Shown here: piece after piece, positions 10,157 to 18,686 of the stretch
Layout of the letters: every line of letters starts with the position of its first letter
Numbering within the stretch: position 1 is the first letter of the stretch
From: Crenobacter intestini
GTDB taxonomy: Bacteria; Pseudomonadota; Gammaproteobacteria; Burkholderiales; Chromobacteriaceae
Direction: 5' to 3'
Assembly: GCF_004919095.1 (NCBI RefSeq)
Contig: NZ_STGJ01000002.1
Coordinates: forward strand, 1 to 64,000
Length of the DNA: 64,000 nt
The notes under the pieces: model-generated
Database searches by the model: none
Told to the model about the DNA's origin: nothing
What the model saw: the letters and a program-made list of their open reading frames with translations, nothing else
Position numbers and translations under genes: made by a program

Positions 10157-11355
10157 AATTCGTCCTGTGGATCGTCGGCCTGTTCGCGCTGGCCGTGCTG
10201 CTCGGCCTCGCCGCGACCGTCAACAACGGCTACGCCATCCTGTTCTTCCCGCCTTACCGGCTGGAGGTGTCGTTCAACCTGATGATCATCTCGGTCTTCG
10301 TGCTGATCGCCGTCGCGCACGCGCTGCTGCGCCTGCTGTCGCTGGCGGTGCGCCTGCCCGAGGAGGTGCGCCAGTTCCAGCGCCAGAAGAAGCTGAAGGC
10401 GTCGCGCCACGCGCTGCGCGAGGCGGCGCTGTCCTTCTTCGAGGGGCGTTACCAGAAGGCCGAGCGCGAGGCTGCGCGCGCGATGGAGGACGAGTTCGCC
10501 GTCGAAAACCGCGCGCTCGCGCTATTGATCTCGGCGCGTTCTGCCGCGCAGACGCAGGACAAGGCCCGGCGCGACGCCTGCCTCGAGCGCCTGGGCGAGC
10601 TGCCCGAGCGCCTGCAGCTGGCCCGCCACATGCTGGAGGCCGAGCTGCGCTACGAAGACCGCGATACGCTCGCTGCGCTATCCGCCGTCGAGCGCGCGCG
10701 CGCGCTGTCGCCCAACCTGACTTCCGCGCTGCGCCTGGAACTGAAGATCCGTCTGCAACTGGGCCAGCCGGAGGCGGTGCTGCAGCTGACCGAGAAGCTC
10801 CTGAAGGCCGACGCGCTGGACGCTTCGCAGGCGCGCCGCTACCGGGTCGCCGCGTACCGCCAGCAGCTGGCCGCGCTGGTCGACGGCGAATCGCTGCTGC
10901 GCTGGTGGGGCAAGGTGCCGCAGGTCGAGCGCGGCAACGACGAGCTGCTGCTCGAAGTCGCCGAACGGCTGTCCGCCCTGGGCGAGGCCGACCGCGCCGC
11001 CAGCCTGCTCGCCGAACGGATCCCGGACAGCGAGGACACCGCGCTGGTGCAGGCGCTGGCCAGGTTCGCACCCGCGCTGTCCGACGAGCGGCGCAAGGGG
11101 CTGCTGCGCGACGCCGAGGCCTGGCTGCGCGATCGCCCGCGCGACGCCGCCCTGCTGTTCGCGCTGGGCAGCCTCGCGCAGACGCAGCAGCTGTGGGGCA
11201 AGGCGCAGAGCTACTACGAGGCCAGCCTGTCGGTGGCGCCGTCGCTGCAGGCGACGGCCGCGCTGGCCGCCCTGCTCGAGTCGCTCGACAAGCCGGAAGC
11301 CGCCGAGCGTTACCGGCAGCAGGCGCTGCAAATGGCGCTGGCCGCCGAGTCCTGA
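10153..11355 (+). CDS. hemY: HemY family protein (tetratricopeptide-type, haem biosynthesis-associated)
   Basis: The 400-residue protein has two N-terminal membrane helices (FVLWIVGLFALAVLLGLAAT and FNLMIISVFVLIAVAHALL) followed by a long alpha-helical TPR-like domain, as in proteobacterial HemY. It is unrelated to the protoporphyrinogen oxidase HemY of Bacillus. The start is GTG at 10153, four bases overlapping the hemX stop, with GGAGG at 10141-10145 giving good spacing. It is coupled to hemX and probably acts with it at the inner membrane. A terminator follows. Confidence 0.9.
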   Translation: MKFVLWIVGLFALAVLLGLAATVNNGYAILFFPPYRLEVSFNLMIISVFVLIAVAHALLRLLSLAVRLPEEVRQFQRQKKLKASRHALREAALSFFEGRYQKAEREAARAMEDEFAVENRALALLISARSAAQTQDKARRDACLERLGELPERLQLARHMLEAELRYEDRDTLAALSAVERARALSPNLTSALRLELKIRLQLGQPEAVLQLTEKLLKADALDASQARRYRVAAYRQQLAALVDGESLLRWWGKVPQVERGNDELLLEVAERLSALGEADRAASLLAERIPDSEDTALVQALARFAPALSDERRKGLLRDAEAWLRDRPRDAALLFALGSLAQTQQLWGKAQSYYEASLSVAPSLQATAALAALLESLDKPEAAERYRQQALQMALAAES

Positions 11356-11368
11356 GCCGTTCAGGCGT

Positions 11369-11401
11369 AAAAAAGCCCACCCGAGAGGGTGGGCTTTTTT
11401 G
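11369..11401. terminator. Bidirectional terminator between hemY and aroG
   Basis: AAGCCCACCC-GAGA-GGGTGGGCTT is a 10-bp perfect stem flanked by A- and T-runs, serving both convergent transcripts. Confidence 0.92.
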
Positions 11402-11413
11402 TGCGCGGGGTGC

Positions 11414-12484
<1,071 letters not shown>

Positions 12485-12518
12485 GGGCGGGCTCTCTGGT
12501 TTGCGTTCCTTTGCACAG

Positions 12519-12547
12519 ACAATACCCGCTATGACGCCGTGCGCCAA
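12519..12547 (-). promoter_or_regulatory. Candidate sigma-70 promoter of aroG
   Basis: On the minus strand TTGGCG (12542-12547) and TATTGT (12519-12524) are separated by 17 bp and lie 35 bp before the aroG start. No TyrR-type box was recognised in the rest of the gap. Confidence 0.4.
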
Positions 12548-12680
12548 GCCCTGCTCGCCAATGTCATGAAGGCGCCGCGCAATATAAATGCTGCATATCA
12601 TGCATCCAGATTTCAGATTGGCATTAAGTTGCGCGCCGTCCGCGCTGATCGCTGGCCGCGTGTCGCGCTGCACCGTCAAA

Positions 12681-12710
12681 GCAAAGGGCACCCCGTGGGG
12701 TGCCCTTTGC
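12681..12710 (-). terminator. Long hairpin after dksA, probable terminator
   Basis: GCAAAGGGCACCCC-GT-GGGGTGCCCTTTGC is a perfect 14-bp inverted repeat 18 bp past the dksA stop. The downstream U-tract on the minus strand is weak (TTTGACGG). It also separates dksA from the aroG promoter. Confidence 0.65.
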
Positions 12711-12728
12711 CGGATGCGCAAGCGCGGC

Positions 12729-13139
12729 TCAGTCGGCGTACTGGCGCTTCATGCGCTCGCGGCGTTCCTGCGCCTCGACCGACAGCGTCGCGGTCGGACG
12801 CGCCATCAGGCGCTTGAGGCCGATCGGCTCGCCGGTGTCCTCGCAGTAGCCGTAGGAACCGTCGTCGATCTGGCGCAGCGAAGCCTGGATCTTCTGCAGC
12901 AGCTTGCGCTCGCGGTCACGGGTGCGCAGCTCCAGCGCGTACTCTTCCTCGAGCGTCGCGCGGTCGGCGGGATCCGGCGTCGACTCCTGTTCCTGCAGGT
13001 GGCTGGCGGTCGCGTTGGCGTTGTTGACCAGCTCCTGCTGCGTCTGCAGCAGCAACTCCTTGAAGAACTCGAGCTGGTCGGCGTTCATGTAGTCGTCGCC
13101 ATTCCAGTTGAGGATGTCCTGTTCGGTCAGTTTGGCCAT
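12729..13139 (-). CDS. dksA: RNA polymerase-binding transcription factor DksA (reduced zinc finger)
   Basis: DksA binds the RNA polymerase secondary channel and works with ppGpp in the stringent response. The 136-residue protein starts MAKLTEQDILNWNGDDYMNA, has the long coiled coil with the tip motif DPADRAT (Asp56, Asp59), and ends with the globular GEPIGLKRLMARPTATL. Of the four zinc-binding cysteines of E. coli DksA only Cys99 remains; the others are Thr102, Ser120 and Ala123. That resembles zinc-independent DksA forms and is common in related betaproteobacteria. The ATG at 13137-13139 was chosen by family similarity. Confidence 0.95.
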   Translation of the reverse strand: MAKLTEQDILNWNGDDYMNADQLEFFKELLLQTQQELVNNANATASHLQEQESTPDPADRATLEEEYALELRTRDRERKLLQKIQASLRQIDDGSYGYCEDTGEPIGLKRLMARPTATLSVEAQERRERMKRQYAD

Positions 13140-13179
13140 ATTGGGGTTCTTCCAGCTGAGTGTGGGCGATAGGCGTGGA

Positions 13180-13208
13180 AGATTACCGACGGCATGGTCA
13201 AAAGGCAA
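13180..13208 (-). promoter_or_regulatory. Candidate sigma-70 promoter of dksA
   Basis: On the minus strand TTGCCT (13203-13208) and TAATCT (13180-13185) are 17 bp apart, with the -10 about 41 bp before the start codon. Confidence 0.4.
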
Positions 13209-13299
13209 CTCTGTTGGCGAGCCTGCCTGCACGCCGGTGCAAATCCTGCCCGAAGTTATAGCCAGCAGGGCACAGCGCGGCAAGATCCTCCCCGGGGGC

Positions 13300-13605
13300 T
13301 TATTTCTGCCCGAGGATCCACTTGGAGAGCGCCTTGAGGTCGGCATCCGGGATCGCCGGGTTCGGCGGCATGGGCACCGGGCCCCAGCTACCGGCGCCGC
13401 CGGCCTTGATGCGGGCGGCCAGCTTGGCCTCGGCGCCCTTGTCGGCCGCGTAGCGGCGGGCGATGTCCTGGTAGGACGGGCCGACCACCTTGCGGTCGGT
13501 CGCGTGGCAGGCGGTGCAGGTGTACTTCTGCGCGAGCGCGATGCTCGCGAAGGCCGGGCTGCTGGCCGCGGCCAGCAGCAGGCTGAGCAACAGGGTGTTT
13601 TTCAT
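13300..13605 (-). CDS. Small class I cytochrome c (c551/c552-like)
   Basis: The 101-residue precursor has a cleavable signal peptide (MKNTLLLSLLLAAASSPAFA) and one haem c site, CTACH (Cys30, Cys33, His34). Met79 in PVPMPPN is the likely sixth ligand. The mature protein of about 80 residues is the size of Pseudomonas c551-type electron carriers and would act in the periplasm with a terminal oxidase, peroxidase or nitrite reductase. No partner gene is adjacent: dksA lies downstream and the yggT-proC-yggS cluster upstream, so the electron route is unknown. Confidence 0.92.
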   Translation of the reverse strand: MKNTLLLSLLLAAASSPAFASIALAQKYTCTACHATDRKVVGPSYQDIARRYAADKGAEAKLAARIKAGGAGSWGPVPMPPNPAIPDADLKALSKWILGQK

Positions 13606-13658
13606 TTGATGCCTTTGTCCTGGGTTGGGCCGTTCGGCCGATTGTGCAATGTTCCCGT

Positions 13659-14240
13659 CTATAGCGCCAGTTGCAGCTGGGAGAGGAAGGTGCCCTCCAG
13701 CACGCGCACCGGCAGCATCAGGATCACCTGCACGATGAGCAGCAGCACCAGCGGCGACAGGTCGACGCCGCCGACGCGCGCGCGGGCGAACGGCGCGAGG
13801 AAGGGGCGGGTGAGCGCCGACAGGATGGGCGCGAGCCCGTTGTACGGGTTGACCCAGCTCATGATCGCCTGCACCAGCACCGCACCCATCAATAGATAGA
13901 GCGACTGCGAGAACAGCGTGAGCACGGCGAGCAGCGTCAGCATCAGCCAGTTGTGCGGTGACGCGAAGCTGTACGGCATCGGCCCCAGCAGCAGGATGGC
14001 GACGATGGCCAACAGGCTGGCCAGCCACGCGCAGGCGATGGTCGCGCTGTCGTAGCCGCGCACGCTGGGCAACACGCGGCGGACCGGCAGCACCAGCCAG
14101 TTGGTGCAGGCCATCACGAACTGCGCGAGCGGGTGGCGGAACGGGATGCGCGCCACCTGCAGGTAAAAGCGCAGCAGCAGCACCAGCACGAACAGGTCGG
14201 AAATGGTGCGGATCAGGAACTGTAGCGTCTGCACCAGCAT
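13659..14240 (-). CDS. yggT: YggT family inner-membrane protein
   Basis: This 193-residue membrane protein contains two YGGT repeats, each with two transmembrane helices. FLIRTISDLFVLVLLLRFYL and MGAVLVQAIMSWVNPYNGLAP carry the conserved arginine/tryptophan-proline patterns. Family members occur beside proC and yggS across proteobacteria, and roles in osmotic tolerance or septum-linked processes have been suggested; the biochemical function is not known. The start lies one base after the proC stop, so it is part of the yggS-proC-yggT operon. Confidence 0.92.
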   Translation of the reverse strand: MLVQTLQFLIRTISDLFVLVLLLRFYLQVARIPFRHPLAQFVMACTNWLVLPVRRVLPSVRGYDSATIACAWLASLLAIVAILLLGPMPYSFASPHNWLMLTLLAVLTLFSQSLYLLMGAVLVQAIMSWVNPYNGLAPILSALTRPFLAPFARARVGGVDLSPLVLLLIVQVILMLPVRVLEGTFLSQLQLAL

Positions 14241-14241
14241 G

Positions 14242-15048
14242 TCAGTCGCGCCCCAGTTCGTTGCCCATCTCGATCGAGCGCAGCCGGCAGTCCTCGGCGC
14301 CGGCCTTGATCGCGGCCTTCACGCCTTCGGCGTCGAAACGCGCGATCGCGCGCTCGGTGGTGCCGCCCTTGGACATCACGTTCTGGCGCAGCGTGGCTAC
14401 CGGCAGCAGGCTGTTGCGGGCGAGCTCGACCGCGCCGTCGAAGGTGGCGAGCACCAGGCGGCGCGCCTCGGCCTCGTCGAAACCGGCGGCGGTGGCCGCT
14501 TCCATCATGCTCTCCATGAAGTAGAACACGTAGGCCGGGCCGCTGCCGCTGATGCAGGTAATGTCGTCGATGCCGGCCTCGTCGTCCAGCCACAGCGTGT
14601 CGCCGACCGCGCGCATCACCGTTTCGGCCGCCGTGCGATCCGCCTCGTCGACTGCCGGCGCGGCGAACAGGCCGGACATGCCCTTGCCGACCATCGCCGG
14701 CGTGTTCGGCATCACGCGCACGATGCGGCTGTGGCCGGACAGCCAGCGCGATAGCGCGTCGGCGCGGATGCCGGCGGCGATCGAGACCACCAGCGCGCCG
14801 TCCAGCTTGCCCGCCAGTTGGGTGCAGACCTCGCGCAGCACCTGCGGCTTGACCGCCAGCACGACCACTTCGTCCTGCCCGAACGCTGCCGGGGCACTCT
14901 CCAGCGCGGCCACGCCGTAATCGGCGGCCAGTTGCGCGCCCTTGGCGGCGTCCGGCTCGACGACGCGGATGCGGTGGCCGCCCTCGCGGGCGAGGCCGGC
15001 GACGATGGCCGCGGCCATATTGCCGCCGCCGATAAAGGTGATGTTCAT
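14242..15048 (-). CDS. proC: Pyrroline-5-carboxylate reductase
   Basis: ProC reduces 1-pyrroline-5-carboxylate to proline with NAD(P)H, the last step of proline synthesis. The 268-residue protein starts with a Rossmann motif, MNITFIGGGNMAAAIVAGLA, and contains SIAAGI, RVMPNTPAMVGKGMSG, and the C-terminal dimer helices with CISGSGPAYVFYFME and SKGGTTE, all P5CR signatures. The ATG overlaps the yggS stop (ATGA), indicating coupling. Confidence 0.97.
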   Translation of the reverse strand: MNITFIGGGNMAAAIVAGLAREGGHRIRVVEPDAAKGAQLAADYGVAALESAPAAFGQDEVVVLAVKPQVLREVCTQLAGKLDGALVVSIAAGIRADALSRWLSGHSRIVRVMPNTPAMVGKGMSGLFAAPAVDEADRTAAETVMRAVGDTLWLDDEAGIDDITCISGSGPAYVFYFMESMMEAATAAGFDEAEARRLVLATFDGAVELARNSLLPVATLRQNVMSKGGTTERAIARFDAEGVKAAIKAGAEDCRLRSIEMGNELGRD

Positions 15049-15770
15049 GGGGTGCTTCCTTCCTGGGGGGCTTCAGTTTGCGGATAGGTGCGCGCGCCGA
15101 AGACGGCGGTGCCTACCCTGACCATGGTACTGCCGGCGGCGACCGCGGCTTCGAGGTCGGCCGACATGCCCATCGACAGCGTGTCGACGGCGTATCCTTC
15201 CGCCTGCAAGGCGGCCTGCAGGCGGGTGAGCGTGCCAAAGCGCGCGGCGAGCACCGCCGCGTCGTCGCTCGGCTCGGGGATGCACATCAGCCCGCGCAGG
15301 CGCAGGCCGGGCAGGCGGGCGACCGCACGCGCGAGTTCGAGCGCCGTATCCGGCGCGCAGCCGCTCTTGCTCGCCTCGCCCGAGACGTTGACCTGCACCA
15401 GCACGTTCAAGGGCGGCCGCCCGGCCGGACGCTGCGCCGACAGGCGCCCGGCGATCTTCAGCCGCTCGACCGAGTGCACCCAGTCGGCGGTCTCGGCGAC
15501 CGGCCGCGTCTTGTTCGATTGCAGCGGGCCGATGAAGTGCCATTCGAGGCCGCGGCCCGCGAGCGCGTGCGCCTTGTCGACCATCTCCTGCACGTAGTTC
15601 TCGCCGAACGCGCGCTGCCCGGCGTCGGCGGCCGCGGCGACGGCGGCGGCCGGCTGGGTCTTGCTGACCGCGAGCAGCATGACCGCCCCTGCCGGCCGGC
15701 CGGCCTCGCGGCAGGCGCTGCCGATCCGCGCGCGGACCTGGGCGATGGCGTCGGCGATGGTCTGTGGCAT
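15045..15770 (-). CDS. yggS: YggS family pyridoxal phosphate homeostasis protein
   Basis: The 241-residue PLP-binding barrel protein is the PROSC/YggS family member, which buffers free PLP and influences amino acid and keto acid pools. Motifs include AVSKTQPA with the PLP lysine, FGENYVQEMVDKA, WHFIGPLQSNKTR, VQVNVSGEASKSG, LMCIP, and the phosphate-binding STMVRVGTAVFG. The ATG at 15768-15770 (MPQTIADAIAQVRARI) fits the family start. It is divergent from pilT, the classical proteobacterial arrangement. Confidence 0.95.
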   Translation of the reverse strand: MPQTIADAIAQVRARIGSACREAGRPAGAVMLLAVSKTQPAAAVAAAADAGQRAFGENYVQEMVDKAHALAGRGLEWHFIGPLQSNKTRPVAETADWVHSVERLKIAGRLSAQRPAGRPPLNVLVQVNVSGEASKSGCAPDTALELARAVARLPGLRLRGLMCIPEPSDDAAVLAARFGTLTRLQAALQAEGYAVDTLSMGMSADLEAAVAAGSTMVRVGTAVFGARTYPQTEAPQEGSTP

Positions 15771-15861
15771 GTGGCGGGTCCTCGGGTTGGGGCGTGGCAT
15801 CTTTGGTCGCACGCGGGCGTCGGTGCGGGGTGCCGGCGTATCCAACGCCGGTGGCAACCCT

Positions 15862-15867
15862 TACAAT
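15862..15867 (+). promoter_or_regulatory. Candidate -10 for pilTU
   Basis: TACAAT lies 57 bp before the pilT ATG in the yggS/pilT divergent gap. The -35 is unclear, and no sigma-54 GG-GC element was recognised. Confidence 0.25.
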
Positions 15868-15923
15868 CGTCCCGAGTCCGGCGCGGGGGCGCCATGCGGG
15901 CGGCAAAACTTAGGGGATTATAA

Positions 15924-16961
15924 ATGCAAATATCCGAGCTTCTGGCATTCACGGTGAAGAACAAGGCGTCCGACCTTCACCTGTCCGCCGGCCTGTCGCC
16001 GATGATCCGCGTGCACGGCGACGTGCGGCGGATCAACCTGCCGCCGATGGAACACGCCGACGTACACGACATGGTGTACGACATCATGAACGATTACCAG
16101 CGCAAGGCGTTCGAGGAGAACTACGAGTGTGACTTCTCGTTCGAGCTGCCGGGTGTCGCGCGCTTCCGTGTCAACGCCTTCCTGCAACACCGTGGCATCG
16201 CTGCTGTGTTCCGGGTGATCCCGTCCAAGGTGCTGACGCTCGAGGAATTGAATGCGCCGAAGATCTTCCGCGACATCGCCGAGTTCCCGCGGGGCCTGGT
16301 ACTGGTGACCGGGCCGACCGGCTCGGGCAAGTCGACCACGCTGGCGGCGATGGTCGACTACGTCAACGACAACCACTACTCGCACATCCTCACCGTCGAG
16401 GACCCGATCGAATTCGTCCACGAGAGCAAAAAGAGCCTGGTCAACCAGCGCGAACTCGGCCTGCAGACGCACAGCTTCGCCAACGCGCTCAAGAGCGCGC
16501 TGCGCGAGGACCCGGACGTGGTGCTGGTCGGCGAGATGCGCGACCTGGAGACGATCCGCCTCGCGCTGACCGCGGCGGAAACCGGCCACCTGGTGTTCGG
16601 CACCTTGCATACCAGCTCGGCGGCGAAGACCATCGACCGTATCGTCGACGTGTTCCCGGCCGGCGAGAAGGAGATGGTGCGCTCGATGCTGTCCGAGTCG
16701 ATCCGTGCGGTGATCTCGCAGACGCTGCTGAAGACGCGCGAGGGCAACGGCCGCGTCGCCGCGCACGAGATCATGCTGGGCACGCCGGCGATCCGTAACC
16801 TGATCCGCGAGAACAAGATCGCGCAGATCAACTCGATGATCCAGACCGGCCAGCAGCACGGCATGCAGACGCTGGACCAGTGCCTGCAGGAGCTGGTGCG
16901 CCGCGGTCTGGTGAGCAGCGCCGAGGCGCGCGCCAAGGCCGCCCAGAAAGACCTGTTCTGA
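15924..16961 (+). CDS. pilT: Type IV pilus retraction ATPase PilT
   Basis: PilT is the hexameric ATPase at the inner face of the pilus machine that depolymerises pilin, powering twitching motility and DNA uptake. The 345-residue protein has the N-terminal PAS-like domain (ASDLHLSAGLSP), Walker A GPTGSGKST around residues 130-138, the Asp box and Walker B (DPDVVLVGEMRD), the His box GHLVFGTLHT, and the C-terminal AIRNLIRENK motif characteristic of PilT. It is followed by pilU 16 bp later. No other pilus genes are in the window, which is normal for this locus. Confidence 0.98.
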   Translation: MQISELLAFTVKNKASDLHLSAGLSPMIRVHGDVRRINLPPMEHADVHDMVYDIMNDYQRKAFEENYECDFSFELPGVARFRVNAFLQHRGIAAVFRVIPSKVLTLEELNAPKIFRDIAEFPRGLVLVTGPTGSGKSTTLAAMVDYVNDNHYSHILTVEDPIEFVHESKKSLVNQRELGLQTHSFANALKSALREDPDVVLVGEMRDLETIRLALTAAETGHLVFGTLHTSSAAKTIDRIVDVFPAGEKEMVRSMLSESIRAVISQTLLKTREGNGRVAAHEIMLGTPAIRNLIRENKIAQINSMIQTGQQHGMQTLDQCLQELVRRGLVSSAEARAKAAQKDLF

Positions 16962-16977
16962 GACCGGGAGACTGACG

Positions 16978-18114
16978 ATGCAAAAAGACCAGGCGTCCAA
17001 GTTCATCAACGAGCTGCTCGCGCACGCGATCGCGCGCAACGCGTCGGACATTTTCATCAGCGCCGACTTCCCGCCGGCGATGAAGGTCGACGGCAAGATC
17101 ACGCCGGTGTCGCCGCAGCCGCTGACCGCGCAGCACACCCGCGAGCTGGTGCGCGCGGTGATGAACGACCGGCAGACCGAGGAGTTCGAGTCGAGCAACG
17201 AGGCCAACTTCGCGATCAGCCCGCCGGGCGTCGGCCGCTTCCGCGTCAGCGCCTTCATCCAGCAGGGCCAGGCCGGCATGGTGCTGCGCAAGATCAACAC
17301 CGAGATCCCGTCGTTCCAGAAGCTCGACCTGCCGCCGGTGCTCGCCGACATCTCGATGATCAAGCGCGGGCTGGTGATCTTCGTCGGCGGGACCGGCTCG
17401 GGCAAGTCGACCTCGCTGGCGGCGCTGGTCGACTGGCGCAACACGCACGCGGCCGACCACATCATCACCATCGAGGACCCGGTCGAGTACGTGCACCCGC
17501 ACAAGAAGTCCATCGTCACCCAGCGCGAGGTCGGCACCGATACCGAAAGCTGGGACGTCGCGCTGAAGAACACCCTGCGCCAGGCGCCGGACGTGATCCT
17601 GATGGGCGAGATCCGCGACCGCGAGACCATGGGCTACGGCCTGCAGTTCGCCGAGACCGGCCACCTGTGCCTGGCGACCCTGCACGCCAACAACGCCAAC
17701 CAGGCGCTCGATCGCATCCTCAACTTCTTCCCCGAGGAGCGCCACCAGCAGGTGTTGATGGACTTGTCGCTGAACATGAAGGCCATCGTCTCGCAGCGGC
17801 TGATCCCGCACGCGTCGGGGCAGGGCCGCGTCGCGGCGGTCGAGATCCTGCTCAACACGCCGCTGATCTCGGACATGGTGTTCAAGGGCGAGGTGTCGGG
17901 CATCAAGGAGGTGATGGCGCGCTCGCGCGAGCAGGGCATGCAGACCTTCGACCAGGCGCTGTTCGAGCTCTACGAGGCCGGCAAGATCAGCTACGAGGAG
18001 GCGCTGAAGAACGCCGACTCGGTCAACGACCTCAGGCTGAAGATCAAGCTGTACGGCGAGGGCGGCAAGCAGCACGACCCGCTGTCGGGGATCGACCACC
18101 TCGATATCGTATAA
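16978..18114 (+). CDS. pilU: Type IV pilus ATPase PilU
   Basis: PilU is the PilT paralogue that assists retraction under load and depends on PilT. The 378-residue protein has ASDIFISADFPPAMKV at the N-terminus, Walker A GGTGSGKST near residue 137, the Walker B region APDVILMGEIRD, GHLCLATLHANN, and a longer C-terminal tail than PilT, ending in a PilU-like YGEGGKQHDPLSGIDHL segment. A GGGAG ribosome site precedes the ATG. Its stop codon region forms TATAAT, which may serve thpR. Confidence 0.97.
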   Translation: MQKDQASKFINELLAHAIARNASDIFISADFPPAMKVDGKITPVSPQPLTAQHTRELVRAVMNDRQTEEFESSNEANFAISPPGVGRFRVSAFIQQGQAGMVLRKINTEIPSFQKLDLPPVLADISMIKRGLVIFVGGTGSGKSTSLAALVDWRNTHAADHIITIEDPVEYVHPHKKSIVTQREVGTDTESWDVALKNTLRQAPDVILMGEIRDRETMGYGLQFAETGHLCLATLHANNANQALDRILNFFPEERHQQVLMDLSLNMKAIVSQRLIPHASGQGRVAAVEILLNTPLISDMVFKGEVSGIKEVMARSREQGMQTFDQALFELYEAGKISYEEALKNADSVNDLRLKIKLYGEGGKQHDPLSGIDHLDIV

Positions 18115-18115
18115 T
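18110..18115 (+). promoter_or_regulatory. Perfect -10 hexamer at the end of pilU, possible leaderless thpR promoter
   Basis: TATAAT spans the pilU stop codon. A start site 7-8 bp later would fall on the thpR ATG at 18123, giving a leaderless message. There is no convincing -35. Confidence 0.25.
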
Positions 18116-18122
18116 CCGGCGC

Positions 18123-18686
18123 ATGTCAGCCGCCCCCGCCTACCGCCTGTTCTTCGCCGCCTGGCCCGACGACGCCTGCCGGCACTGGCTCGACCAGCAG
18201 GTCGAGCGCCTGCACGACGCCTGCCGCGGCCGCCAGGTGCCGCCGCGCCAGTTGCACCTGACGCTGGCCTTCGTCGGCGAGGTCGACCCGGCGCGCCTAT
18301 CCGACGTATACGCGGTCGGCGAGCGGGTGGCGGCCGGGGCCGAGGCCTGCCAGCTCAGGCTCTCCCGGCTCGCGGTCTGGCCGAACGGCATCGGCTGCGC
18401 GCTGCCGGCGCGGGTGCCGGGCAGGCTCGCGCGTCTGGCGCGTGCACTCAACGGTGCGCTCGCCGACGCCGGCCTGCCGCACGAGGCGCGCGCGTTCAAG
18501 CCCCATCTGACCCTGCTGCGCAAGGCGCAAGCGGACGAGGCCGGCGTGCCGCATCCGGACGCGCCTGCGCTGTTCGCCGTCGACCACCTGTCGCTGGTGG
18601 TGTCGCGGCTGACCCGCTCGGGGCCGATCTACCAGGAACTCAGGCGCTGGCCGCTGCCTGCGCCTGCGCCAACGCCCCCAGCCTGA
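18123..18686 (+). CDS. thpR: RNA 2',3'-cyclic phosphodiesterase (2'-5' RNA ligase family)
   Basis: The 187-residue protein belongs to the 2H phosphoesterase superfamily: two HxTx motifs are present, HLTL in RQLHLTLAFVGEVD and HLTL in FKPHLTLLRK. ThpR/LigT proteins open 2',3'-cyclic phosphates and can join or cleave 2'-5' RNA linkages; the physiological RNA target is unknown. The start at 18123 matches the family N-terminus (YRLFFAAWPDD). It ends in a proline-rich tail and overlaps the 3' end of the convergent MocR gene by 47 bp. Confidence 0.92.
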   Translation: MSAAPAYRLFFAAWPDDACRHWLDQQVERLHDACRGRQVPPRQLHLTLAFVGEVDPARLSDVYAVGERVAAGAEACQLRLSRLAVWPNGIGCALPARVPGRLARLARALNGALADAGLPHEARAFKPHLTLLRKAQADEAGVPHPDAPALFAVDHLSLVVSRLTRSGPIYQELRRWPLPAPAPTPPA

